A DNA stretch of 64,000 nt from Pseudobdellovibrionaceae bacterium. GTDB lineage: Bacteria; Bdellovibrionota; Bdellovibrionia; Bdellovibrionales; UBA1609. Below the pieces are notes generated by a model. It was given only the letters and a program-made list of their open reading frames with translations, ran no database searches and had not been told where the DNA came from. The stretch covers positions 1 to 64,000 of the forward strand of contig CANEZP010000004.1 of assembly GCA_947444305.1 (NCBI GenBank), read 5' to 3'. Positions 26,659 to 35,134 of this stretch are shown one piece after another. Position numbers and translations under genes: made by a program. Positions within the stretch are counted from its first letter, which is position 1. The number at the start of each line of letters is the position of its first letter.

Positions 26659-27306
26659 ATGAAACTAGCGCTGCTCTTCAAACGTATCCTGACTTCGATT
26701 TTTATTTCGGCCGCGATCCTAGCGATCGCAAACGTCGATACGCTTAAGAATGAAGAGAGCCATCGCGCCGATTTCGGTCGCGAACGCTTACGTGAAGCAA
26801 AAGTGCGCTTGCGCCAAAGCTTCGCGGTGAGCGAACAAAAAACCACGAAGCCGCGCGGTCTCGTCAACATGCTCCGCGATTCACTCGCGCAAGATGAATT
26901 CTTAGAAACGCTTCCCTTCGCCAATCTCTCGACGCTTGATCCGTTAAACCGTGTTTTCGAAAAAGGCGTCGCGCATTTTGAACGCACCGTTTTTCGTAGC
27001 CCCGATTACCAAGGCGAAAGCGGTTACGACCTTGTTCAATACGAGATCGAACACTCCGACGGAAAACGTTCAACGATCCTCGCTTACTTAGATCGTCCGA
27101 TGTTAACGGCCTCGCGAAACGTCGGCACTCCCGACGCCCGGATCCCGGTCGTTATGATCATGGATGCGCAAGGGGAGAACGCTTCGTACTCGCATTACCG
27201 CGGCGGAAATTTGGTTGAGCAAACGCAGATTCCGGCCGGCGATGTATCTGGTTTAGTCGCTCAGCGAATCGCTTTGAGCATCCCGTTCCTGTCCGTGTCG
27301 CGATAG
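26659..27306 (+). CDS. Unknown protein with an N-terminal membrane anchor
   Basis: 215 residues with an N-terminal hydrophobic segment (residues 8-26) that could be an uncleaved anchor. A charged helical region follows (RADFGRERLREAKVRLRQSF), then a mixed beta domain. No known domain is recognised. It starts 2 bp after the preceding gene, so a joint role in the envelope is likely but not shown. Confidence 0.45.
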   Translation: MKLALLFKRILTSIFISAAILAIANVDTLKNEESHRADFGRERLREAKVRLRQSFAVSEQKTTKPRGLVNMLRDSLAQDEFLETLPFANLSTLDPLNRVFEKGVAHFERTVFRSPDYQGESGYDLVQYEIEHSDGKRSTILAYLDRPMLTASRNVGTPDARIPVVMIMDAQGENASYSHYRGGNLVEQTQIPAGDVSGLVAQRIALSIPFLSVSR

Positions 27307-27411
27307 TTCGCGAAAATCCCCCGTTAGGATTATCACCGGACGTGAAAGCTTTACAGATGCCTCCGCAATGAGGCGCTTCCCACACTCTCAAAAATCACTC
27401 CATTTAACCCC

Positions 27412-27441
27412 TTGACCAAAAAAGACGCGGCGATGCATAAC
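27412..27441 (+). promoter_or_regulatory. Sigma-70-like promoter of the outer-membrane protein gene
   Basis: TTGACC and CATAAC are separated by 18 bases, four to five matches to the -35 and -10 consensus at near-standard spacing. It lies in the 250 bp gap before the outer-membrane protein gene and predicts a leader of about 110 bases. Confidence 0.45.
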
Positions 27442-27557
27442 AGCTAACGCATCAGCTCTGATTACTGCTCCTCGTGCTGGGTTGAATAAGCCCACCAAAG
27501 ATAGCGCGATTGTTCGGTTAAGAAGAGAAACTAATTACACGAGAAGAGGATCCCCAC

Positions 27558-28550
27558 ATGAATAAGATGTTGCTATCCGCGGTTGCTCTGAGCATGTCGT
27601 TTACGGCATTCGCTCAAGATCAGACCCCGGCGACAAACACAGACAGCCAAACAAAAATGAAGATCGAAGAAGCGGCCGACCGCAAAAACAAAGTCGACGG
27701 CGATATCGATCAAGAAATCACCAACGCAAAATTGCGTGCAGAGAGCGGATCGAAATCACGTTACTCGCTTTCGTTCACCGCGAACTACGCCGGTGGATCC
27801 CTTCGTGAACCCTTCTCGAAAAATCGTCCTAACTTAACGAACGATCCCGTCATTCCGAAAGTGACCATGGGTGGTGAGTTCGGTGGTCGTTACAGAATCG
27901 ACAAAAACCAATCTTTGTCTTTAGGCATCGGTTACGCTCTTGAGCGTCCCTTCCACGAAGCACAACGCGGTCAGATCAGCAATCCCTCGCTCAGCTACAA
28001 TTACGTCGCTAAGTTGGGTCCCGTTCAAAACGTATCGTCGGCAAGCGTCGGCGTGACCACGAACTCTGATCAAGTCACGATCGGTGACGTCGGTGGTCTT
28101 GGTTTGAGCAATACTGTCATCTATGATTTCGGTGGTTCGAAAACTTCCGTCGGTCTCGCGGCCGAAGTTGGTTACACGCACTTCAACAAAAAGAACGAAA
28201 TCGTTGAGCCCAAAGGTCAACCCCGCACTCGCGCGATTCGTTTCCAAGAAGATTACTCGGTTGCCGCTTACCCCTTCGCCGAATACGCATTCAGCGATAA
28301 AGTAAACTTGCGCACGGTATTCCGTCCCTGGATTTTCACGCACAGACGTGTAAAAGACGGTCAAGAATTCAACCACCGCCCCTGGACCCAGTCCTTCGGC
28401 GTCGGTTTCGCGGTGACCCGCGACGTTTTCGTCTACCCGAACTTCCAGTGGGATTGGGAACGTTGGAGACGCGACGACTTCAACTGGTTCAAAGGTCAAA
28501 CGGCGCGTAGCGCGACGGTTGCTTTGAGCGTAACGGCCAACGTTTTCTAA
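27558..28550 (+). CDS. Outer-membrane beta-barrel protein
   Basis: 330 residues with a Sec signal ending FAQD. A short charged helical linker (residues 30-70, TKMKIEEAADRKNK) precedes about 260 residues of alternating strands with many aromatic and glycine residues. The C-terminus ends in V-F, the usual assembly signal for the BAM complex. It is a single-gene unit with a promoter and terminator around it. Its neatness suggests an abundant protein. Whether it is a porin or a structural barrel cannot be told. Confidence 0.65.
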   Translation: MNKMLLSAVALSMSFTAFAQDQTPATNTDSQTKMKIEEAADRKNKVDGDIDQEITNAKLRAESGSKSRYSLSFTANYAGGSLREPFSKNRPNLTNDPVIPKVTMGGEFGGRYRIDKNQSLSLGIGYALERPFHEAQRGQISNPSLSYNYVAKLGPVQNVSSASVGVTTNSDQVTIGDVGGLGLSNTVIYDFGGSKTSVGLAAEVGYTHFNKKNEIVEPKGQPRTRAIRFQEDYSVAAYPFAEYAFSDKVNLRTVFRPWIFTHRRVKDGQEFNHRPWTQSFGVGFAVTRDVFVYPNFQWDWERWRRDDFNWFKGQTARSATVALSVTANVF

Positions 28551-28604
28551 GGTCGTTTGATAATCAAAATTTTCGACGGCAGCGCAAGCTGCTTGCGAAT
28601 AAAG

Positions 28605-28633
28605 AAAAGGCAGCGAAAGCTGTCTTTTTTTTT
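28605..28633 (+). terminator. Rho-independent terminator of the outer-membrane protein gene
   Basis: AAAA, then GGCAGC, a GAAA tetraloop and GCTGTC are followed by nine T residues. It is a strong hairpin 55 bases after the stop of the barrel gene. Confidence 0.85.
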
Positions 28634-28741
28634 GGTCACGTCGTGCCCCGGCTTCGTAAATTGAGCGGCGGACTAGGCTGCCTTCTTTGCGTCTTGACCT
28701 ACCAAAAGAAGTTTTCGATTCTTAATGGGTAGGGGTAACCA

Positions 28742-29689
28742 TTGAAACATAAGAGTTTTTCGTTCTTCGCACTCGCGCTTGTCGTCACCGCCGGCTGCAA
28801 ATCCAATCCTCCCAAAACTGAAGCGATCCAAACCGAAGTCGCACGGACCGATGTCGCAAAAACCGAAGTCACTCCGACGCAAGAGATCAGCGGTCCTCCT
28901 TCCGTGCCTGTGCAAGATGAGGAGTTGATCGCGGTCGACAAAACGCCGGTCACCGAACGATTGCGTGATTTGCAAAACAGCGTCTACGCGCTGGAAGACC
29001 GGGTTTACGGCACGCGCAAACTCGGTGGTCTCGGGCTCTACGGAGAATTAAAATCTTGTCTGCGAAAAATGGCGTCGGCGCAATACGGCGGGACCGGTTC
29101 GATGATCTGGAGCGAGCCGCTAGATCGCGTGACCGATAAGGAAGAAGAAATTAAAGCGGGTCCCGGCGAGGGCCCGAAAGACCGCCTTCAGCGATTTCAA
29201 AGTTACCGCTCGATTTTACGGAGACGTAGTGATGAGTTCAGCGCGCGGATCGAAGCGTGCAACAACGAGCTCGCCGGCAAAACGATGGATGCCGAGCAAC
29301 CGACAAAAGTTATGGTCAGCGAAGTTCCGAAGACGAGCCTCGAGCGGGCGGCCATTAACAAATATTTGTGCGGCTTTGTTCAACCCGGTGCTTCGCTCCG
29401 TGCGTTTATGCTGAATGCTTTCGCGCAAGGTTGGCTTTCGTTGAGTGATTACAAACTGTCGCAAAATCTAATCGCTTACTCACTCAAAGATGCGAAGGAT
29501 GTCAGTCGCGACAACGCCCTTCTGTTCAACGGCTGGCGTCTGGCTTTTGATCGCAAGCAAGTGACCATCGGCGAACTCTTCAACGACGGCAAAGACGCAA
29601 AACTCACGCACTGGGCCTTCGACCGCAAATCAGATATCGAAGATCCTGCTTCCTGCCTAAAAAATCCCGATGGTCACTGGAATCCGTAA
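28742..29689 (+). CDS. Lipoprotein of unknown function
   Basis: 315 residues from a TTG, with a lipoprotein signal ending TAGC (Cys19). Residues 20-60 are a Thr/Glu/Val-rich low-complexity linker with an imperfect repeat of the type T-E-V-x-x-T. A helical domain with coiled-coil character follows (VTERLRDLQNSVYALEDRVYG) and then a mixed domain with four cysteines. No family is recognised. It should sit on a membrane facing the periplasm or the outside. Confidence 0.55.
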   Translation: MKHKSFSFFALALVVTAGCKSNPPKTEAIQTEVARTDVAKTEVTPTQEISGPPSVPVQDEELIAVDKTPVTERLRDLQNSVYALEDRVYGTRKLGGLGLYGELKSCLRKMASAQYGGTGSMIWSEPLDRVTDKEEEIKAGPGEGPKDRLQRFQSYRSILRRRSDEFSARIEACNNELAGKTMDAEQPTKVMVSEVPKTSLERAAINKYLCGFVQPGASLRAFMLNAFAQGWLSLSDYKLSQNLIAYSLKDAKDVSRDNALLFNGWRLAFDRKQVTIGELFNDGKDAKLTHWAFDRKSDIEDPASCLKNPDGHWNP

Positions 29690-30090
29690 TTGTTTTGCAT
29701 CGGTGACTATCGCGCGCGGGTTTCCCGGATTGGCCAGCCGCAGTCTCCGCACTCGGCCAGCCGACCGTGATACGCGAAGGCCCATCCGTCCGTGCGAAGG
29801 CTTTTCGAACCGCCATCCAGGCGGTCCGATTTAAAAAGTTGAAGAGAGTTTCCTTTAAAAAAATTAAAACTCCCTACGAGAGAACTAAAAACTACTTAGC
29901 ATTCACTTTCCCTCCCCGAGTAAAAAATCGAAACCTCCTCCAAAATTCAATTTCCTCCGCCGCGGACGGCGGAGGAAGGCTACTGTCAGGACGCTAGATC
30001 CCTGCGCCAAAAAGATGAGGCCATCGAAGCACGGATTGCGCAACGCCAAAGATCCCAAGATACATAATATTTGTTTGTTCGTAGGGAGCG
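29690..30090 (+). repeat. Non-coding 400 bp region with inverted and direct repeats
   Basis: No gene is seen here. It contains an 11 bp perfect inverted repeat with a 4-base loop (arms TTCCTCCGCCG and CGGCGGAGGAA, 29952-29977). It also has a shorter ACCGCC/GGCGGT hairpin near 29810-29830 and a 9 bp direct repeat GGCCAGCCG at 29732 and 29755. The large palindrome lies about 115 bp before the RAYT-like gene and could be its REP-like partner sequence. An AT-rich stretch at 29830-29950 separates them. Confidence 0.5.
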
Positions 30091-30639
30091 ATGGTCTATA
30101 AACAACTCATGTCGAGAAGAAGAATGCAGCAAGAATTTAAAGGTGCAGGGTTCGAGAAACAGCCGGACTCTTTCGGCGGTGAATCACTGAAGGGAAATGC
30201 GAAGAGCGCGCGGCCTTTAGACTCCAAATTGCCGATCCATCTTACGTTGCGGGCTTCGCGGAGTGTATTGAGGGTTCCCAAGTACTTCGGCAAGGTTGAG
30301 GAAATCATTAGGGCTGTCTCGCTCAAACACGGAGTGAAGATCTACTCCCGCGCGAACGTCGGGAACCATTTGCATATGGCGATCAAGATTGTGCACGTAC
30401 GGAGATGGGCGGCGTTCATTCGAGAGTTGACCGGGCGGTTGGGTTTGCTGATGCGCGGTTTGATGGACGGGGAGAAGCTTTGGCTTTATCGGCCGCATAC
30501 GCGAATCGTGCGTGGTTGGAAGAAGGCTTTTGAAATCTTGCTGGATTACATTGAGCTCAACCGCTGGGAGGCGGAAGGCTTTATCTCGCGTAAGGATATT
30601 AAAACGCTGAAGGACCTTAGGTTTTTCTTCGGTGGATAA
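30091..30639 (+). CDS. REP-associated Y1 transposase-like protein
   Basis: 182 residues related to the Y1/HUH transposase family in its RAYT form. The HUH motif is His93-Leu-His95 (GNHLHMAI). A Tyr153 in LLDYIELNRWEAEG matches the late helix that holds the nucleophile region in this family. Such proteins process single-stranded REP hairpins. They are often domesticated and do not move themselves. An AGGGAG site precedes the ATG. No terminal repeats of an insertion sequence were found, so this is a lone gene near a hairpin. Confidence 0.65.
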   Translation: MVYKQLMSRRRMQQEFKGAGFEKQPDSFGGESLKGNAKSARPLDSKLPIHLTLRASRSVLRVPKYFGKVEEIIRAVSLKHGVKIYSRANVGNHLHMAIKIVHVRRWAAFIRELTGRLGLLMRGLMDGEKLWLYRPHTRIVRGWKKAFEILLDYIELNRWEAEGFISRKDIKTLKDLRFFFGG

Positions 30640-30662
30640 AACCTAAAGGCCGCTCACGATGA

Positions 30663-31034
30663 TTATTGCTGTCCCGATTCCGATTCGCCGGGGATGACGA
30701 TGCGGCCTTTAAGCAGAGACAATGAGCAGTGGGACGTGCCGTATTGAATGTTGCGTGAGCAGGTCATCCCGCCGTTCACGAAAATCTCGTCGACGATTTT
30801 ACCGTACGGACCGCGGCCGCCGAAGCTTTGCGAGGTCGGGTCATCTTTCAATTTAAGAAAAATTACTTTTGCGGCATCACCCGAAATGTCGACGGCGGTG
30901 TGGTCATCGCCGGTCGCCGTGGCGGTTATGTGACCTTGCGCCACTTCGCTCAGATCGAGGCCTTGCCCGTGAGCCGAAATTGGTAAGAGCACTGTCAAAA
31001 AGATGGACAAAGTAAGGTTGCGAGCTGAGTTCAT
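30663..31034 (-). CDS. Small secreted protein
   Basis: 123 residues with a Sec signal (cleavage near AHGQG). The mature part has two cysteines (MTCSRN, SHCSLS) and a predicted beta-rich core. No family is recognised. The first codons of its 3' half and the end of the RAYT gene contain a 9 bp inverted pair (AAAGGCCGC at 30645, GCGGCCTTT at 30702) that could act in termination, although it lacks a long T tract. Confidence 0.5.
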   Translation of the reverse strand: MNSARNLTLSIFLTVLLPISAHGQGLDLSEVAQGHITATATGDDHTAVDISGDAAKVIFLKLKDDPTSQSFGGRGPYGKIVDEIFVNGGMTCSRNIQYGTSHCSLSLLKGRIVIPGESESGQQ

Positions 31035-31085
31035 GGCGATCTCCCATTGGTTGAGATAACCAATTGCGAAGACGGGGCCAGGTGA

Positions 31086-32333
31086 TTACGACGGCGGTAG
31101 CGTTTTTAAAGCCGCCGCGAGGTCCGCCACGCGAACCTTTTTCTGTTCGCCGGTATCCATGGCCTTAAGGGTGACCTCGCCCTGGGCGAGTTCGTCGGGG
31201 CCCACGAGGACCGCCGCCCAACTGCCTTTGTCGGCCGCGCGTTTCATACGCTTGGACATGTTCCCGGTAAAACCGATGTCGGCGGCAAAGCCTTGCGCGC
31301 GCAGCTGGTAAGCAATCTGAAACGCTTTGCCTTCGACCGAAGCGTGCACGGGGACCACGGCGACCGCGCGGGTCTTCGGCACTTCGAGCGGTGAGAGCAT
31401 GACCAAACGTTCGAGTCCCGCGGCCCAGCCGACGCTTGGGGTGGCGGGGCCGCCCATCGTCTTGACCAAGTTGTCGTAGCGGCCGCCGGAAAGGATCGCG
31501 TCCTGCGCGCCGAGCGCCTGGGTTTTGAATTCGAAGACCGAGTGGCAATAGTAATCGAGACCACGGACCAAGAATGGATTCAGTTTAAAGGGGATGCCGA
31601 AGTCGACGAGCGCATCGGTCACCGCGCCGAAAAAGGTTCGCGAAACGGTATTGTAAAAGTCGGAGATGACGGGCGCATTTTGGAGCAGAGCTTGGTCGCC
31701 GGCGTCTTTCGAATCCAAGATTCGCATGGGATTAATCGCGAGACGTTTTTGGCTGTCGGGCGAGAGTTGACTTTGTTTCTCGTTAAGGAATTCAACCAGC
31801 GCTTTGAGGTAGGCCGCGCGGCTTTCTTCGTCGCCGATCGAATTGATTTCGAGTTGCGAGAGCGTGTCGACCTTGAGGCTTTTCAAAATTTCGTAGCCTA
31901 GCGCTAAGCATTCCACATCGGCAAACGGGGAGGGGCTGCCGAGTAGCTCGACCCCGAACTGGTGGAACTGGCGTTGCCGGCCTTTTTGCGGGCGTTCGTA
32001 GCGAAACATCGGACCGTTATAAAAAATTTTGAACGGCGTACGTTGGCTTAAACCCTCGGAAATAAAACTGCGGGCGATGCCGGCGGTGCCTTCGGGTCTG
32101 AGAGTGAGTTCTTCGCCGTTGCGGTCGTTAAACGTGTACATCTCTTTATTGACGATGTCGGAAGCTTCGCCCAGGGTGCGCTTGAAGACGTCGGAAAACT
32201 CGAAGATGGGCGTCGACATTTCTTGGAAGCCGAAGCGCTCACTTAATAGGCGAGCGGTCTCGCTGATCATGTTATGCTTAGCCTGCACTTCGGGCAGAAG
32301 ATCGTGGGTACCGCGGACGCTCTGTAAATTCAT
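31086..32333 (-). CDS. hisS: Histidine--tRNA ligase
   Basis: Charges tRNA-His with histidine. 415 residues from the ATG at 32333, matching the family start (MNLQSVRGTHDLLPE); an upstream reading to 32384 adds a non-family leader. Class II motifs are visible: the RPEGTAG segment, the motif-2 loop near MFRYERPQKGRQRQFHQFG, the histidine-binding LVRGLDYYCHSVFEF, and motif 3 near VGWAAGLERL. A C-terminal anticodon-binding domain follows (VAVVPVHAS onward). It diverges from kynB with 25 bp between the two start codons. Confidence 0.95.
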   Translation of the reverse strand: MNLQSVRGTHDLLPEVQAKHNMISETARLLSERFGFQEMSTPIFEFSDVFKRTLGEASDIVNKEMYTFNDRNGEELTLRPEGTAGIARSFISEGLSQRTPFKIFYNGPMFRYERPQKGRQRQFHQFGVELLGSPSPFADVECLALGYEILKSLKVDTLSQLEINSIGDEESRAAYLKALVEFLNEKQSQLSPDSQKRLAINPMRILDSKDAGDQALLQNAPVISDFYNTVSRTFFGAVTDALVDFGIPFKLNPFLVRGLDYYCHSVFEFKTQALGAQDAILSGGRYDNLVKTMGGPATPSVGWAAGLERLVMLSPLEVPKTRAVAVVPVHASVEGKAFQIAYQLRAQGFAADIGFTGNMSKRMKRAADKGSWAAVLVGPDELAQGEVTLKAMDTGEQKKVRVADLAAALKTLPPS

Positions 32334-32358
32334 GTCGTGCAGTCTAAAGGATGAGGGA

Positions 32359-33012
32359 ATGAAAACAAAGATTTTTGATCTCACGCCGAAGATTTCGCCA
32401 CGTCTCGGGGTGTTTCCCGGCGATCAGCCGTTTAAGCGCGAAGTTGCGCTGTCGATGAAAGACGGTGCGAATCTCGAGCTTTCGCGCATCGTTTCGACCG
32501 TCCACCTCGGCGCGCATGCCGACGCCCCTAGTCACTATAACGCTCACGGGGCGGCCATCAGCGAGCGACCGGTTACCCGCTACATGGGCAAGTGCCAGGT
32601 CTTACGCGTTTCGGGTTTGAGGCCGAAGGAGCGCGTGCGCATTGAGCATATCCGCGGCGTGGTGAGCGCGCCGCGCGTGCTTGTCGACACGCAAACATTC
32701 CCGGACCCGGAAAATTGGAATTCCGATTTCTCGTCGTTCGAGCCGGAGTTGCTTGAATGGTTCGTCTCGCAAAAGGTCACCCTCGTCGGTATCGATACGC
32801 CGTCGGTAGATCCGGAAGATTCGAAGGCGCTCGAAGCGCACCAAATTCTTTGGAAAAACGATCTCGCGGTTTTAGAAGGTTTAATTTTAAAAAACGTGCC
32901 CGAAGGAATTTACACCCTGATCGCGCTGCCGTTGCCCATTGAGGACGGTGACGCTTCGCCGGTGCGCGCGATTCTTATCCCGTACGTGCCGGCGCTGGAT
33001 GATCTTGCCTAG
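32359..33012 (+). CDS. kynB: Kynurenine formamidase (cyclase family)
   Basis: Hydrolyses N-formyl-L-kynurenine to kynurenine and formate, the second step of tryptophan breakdown. It is 217 residues long. The metal-binding motif HxGxHxDxPxH is complete: His49, Gly51, His53, Asp55 and His59 (VHLGAHADAPSH). The start at 32359 gives the usual short N-terminus (MKTKIFDLTPKISPRLGVFPGD). It converges with tryptophan 2,3-dioxygenase, overlapping by 4 bp at the stops, which supports the pathway assignment over other members of the cyclase family. Confidence 0.85.
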   Translation: MKTKIFDLTPKISPRLGVFPGDQPFKREVALSMKDGANLELSRIVSTVHLGAHADAPSHYNAHGAAISERPVTRYMGKCQVLRVSGLRPKERVRIEHIRGVVSAPRVLVDTQTFPDPENWNSDFSSFEPELLEWFVSQKVTLVGIDTPSVDPEDSKALEAHQILWKNDLAVLEGLILKNVPEGIYTLIALPLPIEDGDASPVRAILIPYVPALDDLA

Positions 33013-34097
33013 TCTTGCGCGAACTTGAAGCCGAGTTCGCGTTCAACGTCCTTCGGCAGCTTCGGTAATTTCGAACGCGGCACGAAGAACGTCGTGAGTT
33101 GAAAGAAATCAGAAAATATTTTGTGTTTATCAGCCGCATCTTTCAAATACTGCGCGCCGCTTGACCCGCCGGTGCCGACTTTTGCGCCGAGCATGCGTTT
33201 GGCCATCAGCGCGTGTCTTTGCCGCCACGAAGTAAAACCCTCGTCCATGTCTTGCAGCGCGGTCAAAAGACGGAAGGGGAGTTGCAAGACGGGTTGGTCG
33301 CGGTAGAGCTGAATCAACAGCGCCGCGTGGATGGATTTGTAAGACATGCGCCATTCGCCGTTGGCGCGGGCTTCCTCGTATTGTTTCTCTTCAAATAACT
33401 TACCGAAGCTCGCGAGCGTTTGGTGCACGATCGTCTCGTTGCGGATGCGATCGTCGGGCGCGAGGCTTGGGTTACTTTGGATGATTTTAAGATCGGCCTG
33501 AAGCGTGTCTTCAACCGTGTCTTTGTAGCTCTGCCAGAAATCGAAACCCTGCATTTTAAGAAACGGCGTGCGTTCGAGCCACTTCTCGACGCAATCGAAA
33601 AGACTCGGCTCTTTCTCGATGGCGGCCATGAGTGGGCGCTGTTCGGGGCGCAGGGACTGATCGTAATCGGCGGCGTTGTACTTTAAGCGGGCGTCGCGGC
33701 GCAAACCCAGGCGCGCTTCCAAGATGCGAAACTGAAAACTTTGAAAACCGCTTGCCGGGATAAGTAGATCGCGAAATTCAAGGAAGTCGAGCGGGGTCAT
33801 CGTCTCCATTACGTTGATTTGGTCGATGAGCAAACGCTGGATGGTCACCACACGTTGGATACGCGCGACGATCAAGTCCATGTGCTTTTCGTCGACGCGG
33901 TCTTGGCTGAAGATTTTTACGACCGATTCGATTTCGGTCGCGATTTGCTTGAACCACAACTCGTAAACTTGGTGAACGATGATGAAGAGCATTTCGTCAT
34001 GCGCGTGATTGCCCTGAACGTCGCTTTCGAGTTTTTGCGCGCCCAGAAGTTTATCGATTTGTAGGTAGTCGTGATAGTTCATGCGGCCGGAAAACAT
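33009..34097 (-). CDS. kynA: Tryptophan 2,3-dioxygenase
   Basis: Heme enzyme opening the indole ring of tryptophan to N-formylkynurenine. Signatures are clear: DEMLFIIVHQVYELWFKQ near residues 34-51, and the heme-ligand region with His295 (RQRHALMAKRMLG) followed by GTGGSSG. 362 residues is somewhat longer than the typical bacterial enzyme. The ATG at 34097 is chosen over the one at 34082 because GGGAGGT lies just upstream of it, inside the preceding gene. The coding overlap with the aldolase-like gene is 19 bp, so expression is coupled. Confidence 0.93.
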   Translation of the reverse strand: MFSGRMNYHDYLQIDKLLGAQKLESDVQGNHAHDEMLFIIVHQVYELWFKQIATEIESVVKIFSQDRVDEKHMDLIVARIQRVVTIQRLLIDQINVMETMTPLDFLEFRDLLIPASGFQSFQFRILEARLGLRRDARLKYNAADYDQSLRPEQRPLMAAIEKEPSLFDCVEKWLERTPFLKMQGFDFWQSYKDTVEDTLQADLKIIQSNPSLAPDDRIRNETIVHQTLASFGKLFEEKQYEEARANGEWRMSYKSIHAALLIQLYRDQPVLQLPFRLLTALQDMDEGFTSWRQRHALMAKRMLGAKVGTGGSSGAQYLKDAADKHKIFSDFFQLTTFFVPRSKLPKLPKDVERELGFKFAQD

Positions 34098-35134
34098 TTT
34101 CGGACCTCCCGTATTTCTTCGAGCAGTTTGTTCGTCAATTCATCGGTCCAATCGAAACTTATCATCCACCGGCAAAGGTTTTCGCCGCCCGGCCAAACGT
34201 AGAAAAAATATTTTTTACGTAAGGGTGCGATCCACGCTTTAGGCAGGTGCACGAAGAGCGCGTTGCTTTGTACCGGATGCGCCAGGCGGATTTCACTGAA
34301 TTCATTAAGCGCATGGCTGAGCCGGGTCGCGTGCGATGTCGAGTGCCGCGCAATCTCTAACCAAAGATCGTCTTTTAAGAAAGCGTAAAACTGCGCCGCC
34401 AGAAAGCGTGTCTTGCTTGAAAGCTGCATCGCTTGTTTGCGGTAGAATTTGAAATTTTCTTTCGCGGGCTTAGTGAAGAGCAAGCAGACCTCGGCACCCA
34501 TGAGGCCGTTCTTAGTGCCTCCGAACGAAACCACGTCGACGCCGATCCCTGACGTTAATTCTTTAAGCGAAACATTCAGGTGTGCGGCCGCGTTCACTAA
34601 TCGCGCACCATCTAAGTGCAACATAAGATTTTTCTCGGTGGTGAATCTTCGCCATTCACGCAATTCATCCAGGGTGTAACAAAGCCCGAGCTCGGTCGGT
34701 TGGGTTAACGAGACGGCGCGCGGTTGCGAGAAGTGTTGATCCCCACCGCGGCTAAGCGCCGGGCCGCACTGGGCCGGCGTGATTTTGCCGTCGCGCGTGG
34801 GCACGGTCCAGAGCTTAGCGCCCAAGAACTTTTCGGGCGCTCCGCACTCGTCGACGTGTATGTGCGCTTCCTCAGAACAGATGACGGCTTCGAAACTTTT
34901 TAAGCTGCTTAAACACAAGACATTCGCGGCCGTGCCGGTGAACACGTAATGCGGCTCAACCTCCGGGCCGAACACGCGCCGGAATTCTTCAAGCGTTAGC
35001 CTACAAAGCTCGTCCATTCCGTAAGCGTGCGCGTGTCCGCGGTTGGCGGCGGACAAGACCTCCATCACGCGCGGGTGAACGCCCGAATGGTTGTCGCTAC
35101 CGAGGGAGTAGTTAAACCCCAGCTCTTCAAACAT
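34079..35134 (-). CDS. Threonine aldolase-family PLP enzyme
   Basis: A fold-type I PLP enzyme related to low-specificity L-threonine aldolase. The 351-residue chain carries LGSDNHSGVHP near the start, THIHVDE-like cofactor stacking (EEAHIHVDE), Asp175 (HLDGARL) and the Schiff-base Lys208 (SFGGTKNG). The family cleaves beta-hydroxy amino acids to glycine and an aldehyde. It sits between TDO and an arginase-family gene with overlaps on both sides, so a role in tryptophan or kynurenine breakdown is suggested. Kynureninase is another fold-type I enzyme, but nothing here shows that activity. Confidence 0.75.
   Translation of the reverse strand: MFEELGFNYSLGSDNHSGVHPRVMEVLSAANRGHAHAYGMDELCRLTLEEFRRVFGPEVEPHYVFTGTAANVLCLSSLKSFEAVICSEEAHIHVDECGAPEKFLGAKLWTVPTRDGKITPAQCGPALSRGGDQHFSQPRAVSLTQPTELGLCYTLDELREWRRFTTEKNLMLHLDGARLVNAAAHLNVSLKELTSGIGVDVVSFGGTKNGLMGAEVCLLFTKPAKENFKFYRKQAMQLSSKTRFLAAQFYAFLKDDLWLEIARHSTSHATRLSHALNEFSEIRLAHPVQSNALFVHLPKAWIAPLRKKYFFYVWPGGENLCRWMISFDWTDELTNKLLEEIREVRKCFPAA

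Noticed and set aside
30091-30639. Complete insertion sequence around the Y1-like gene
   Set aside because: No matching ends or target duplication were found; a RAYT-type lone gene fits better.
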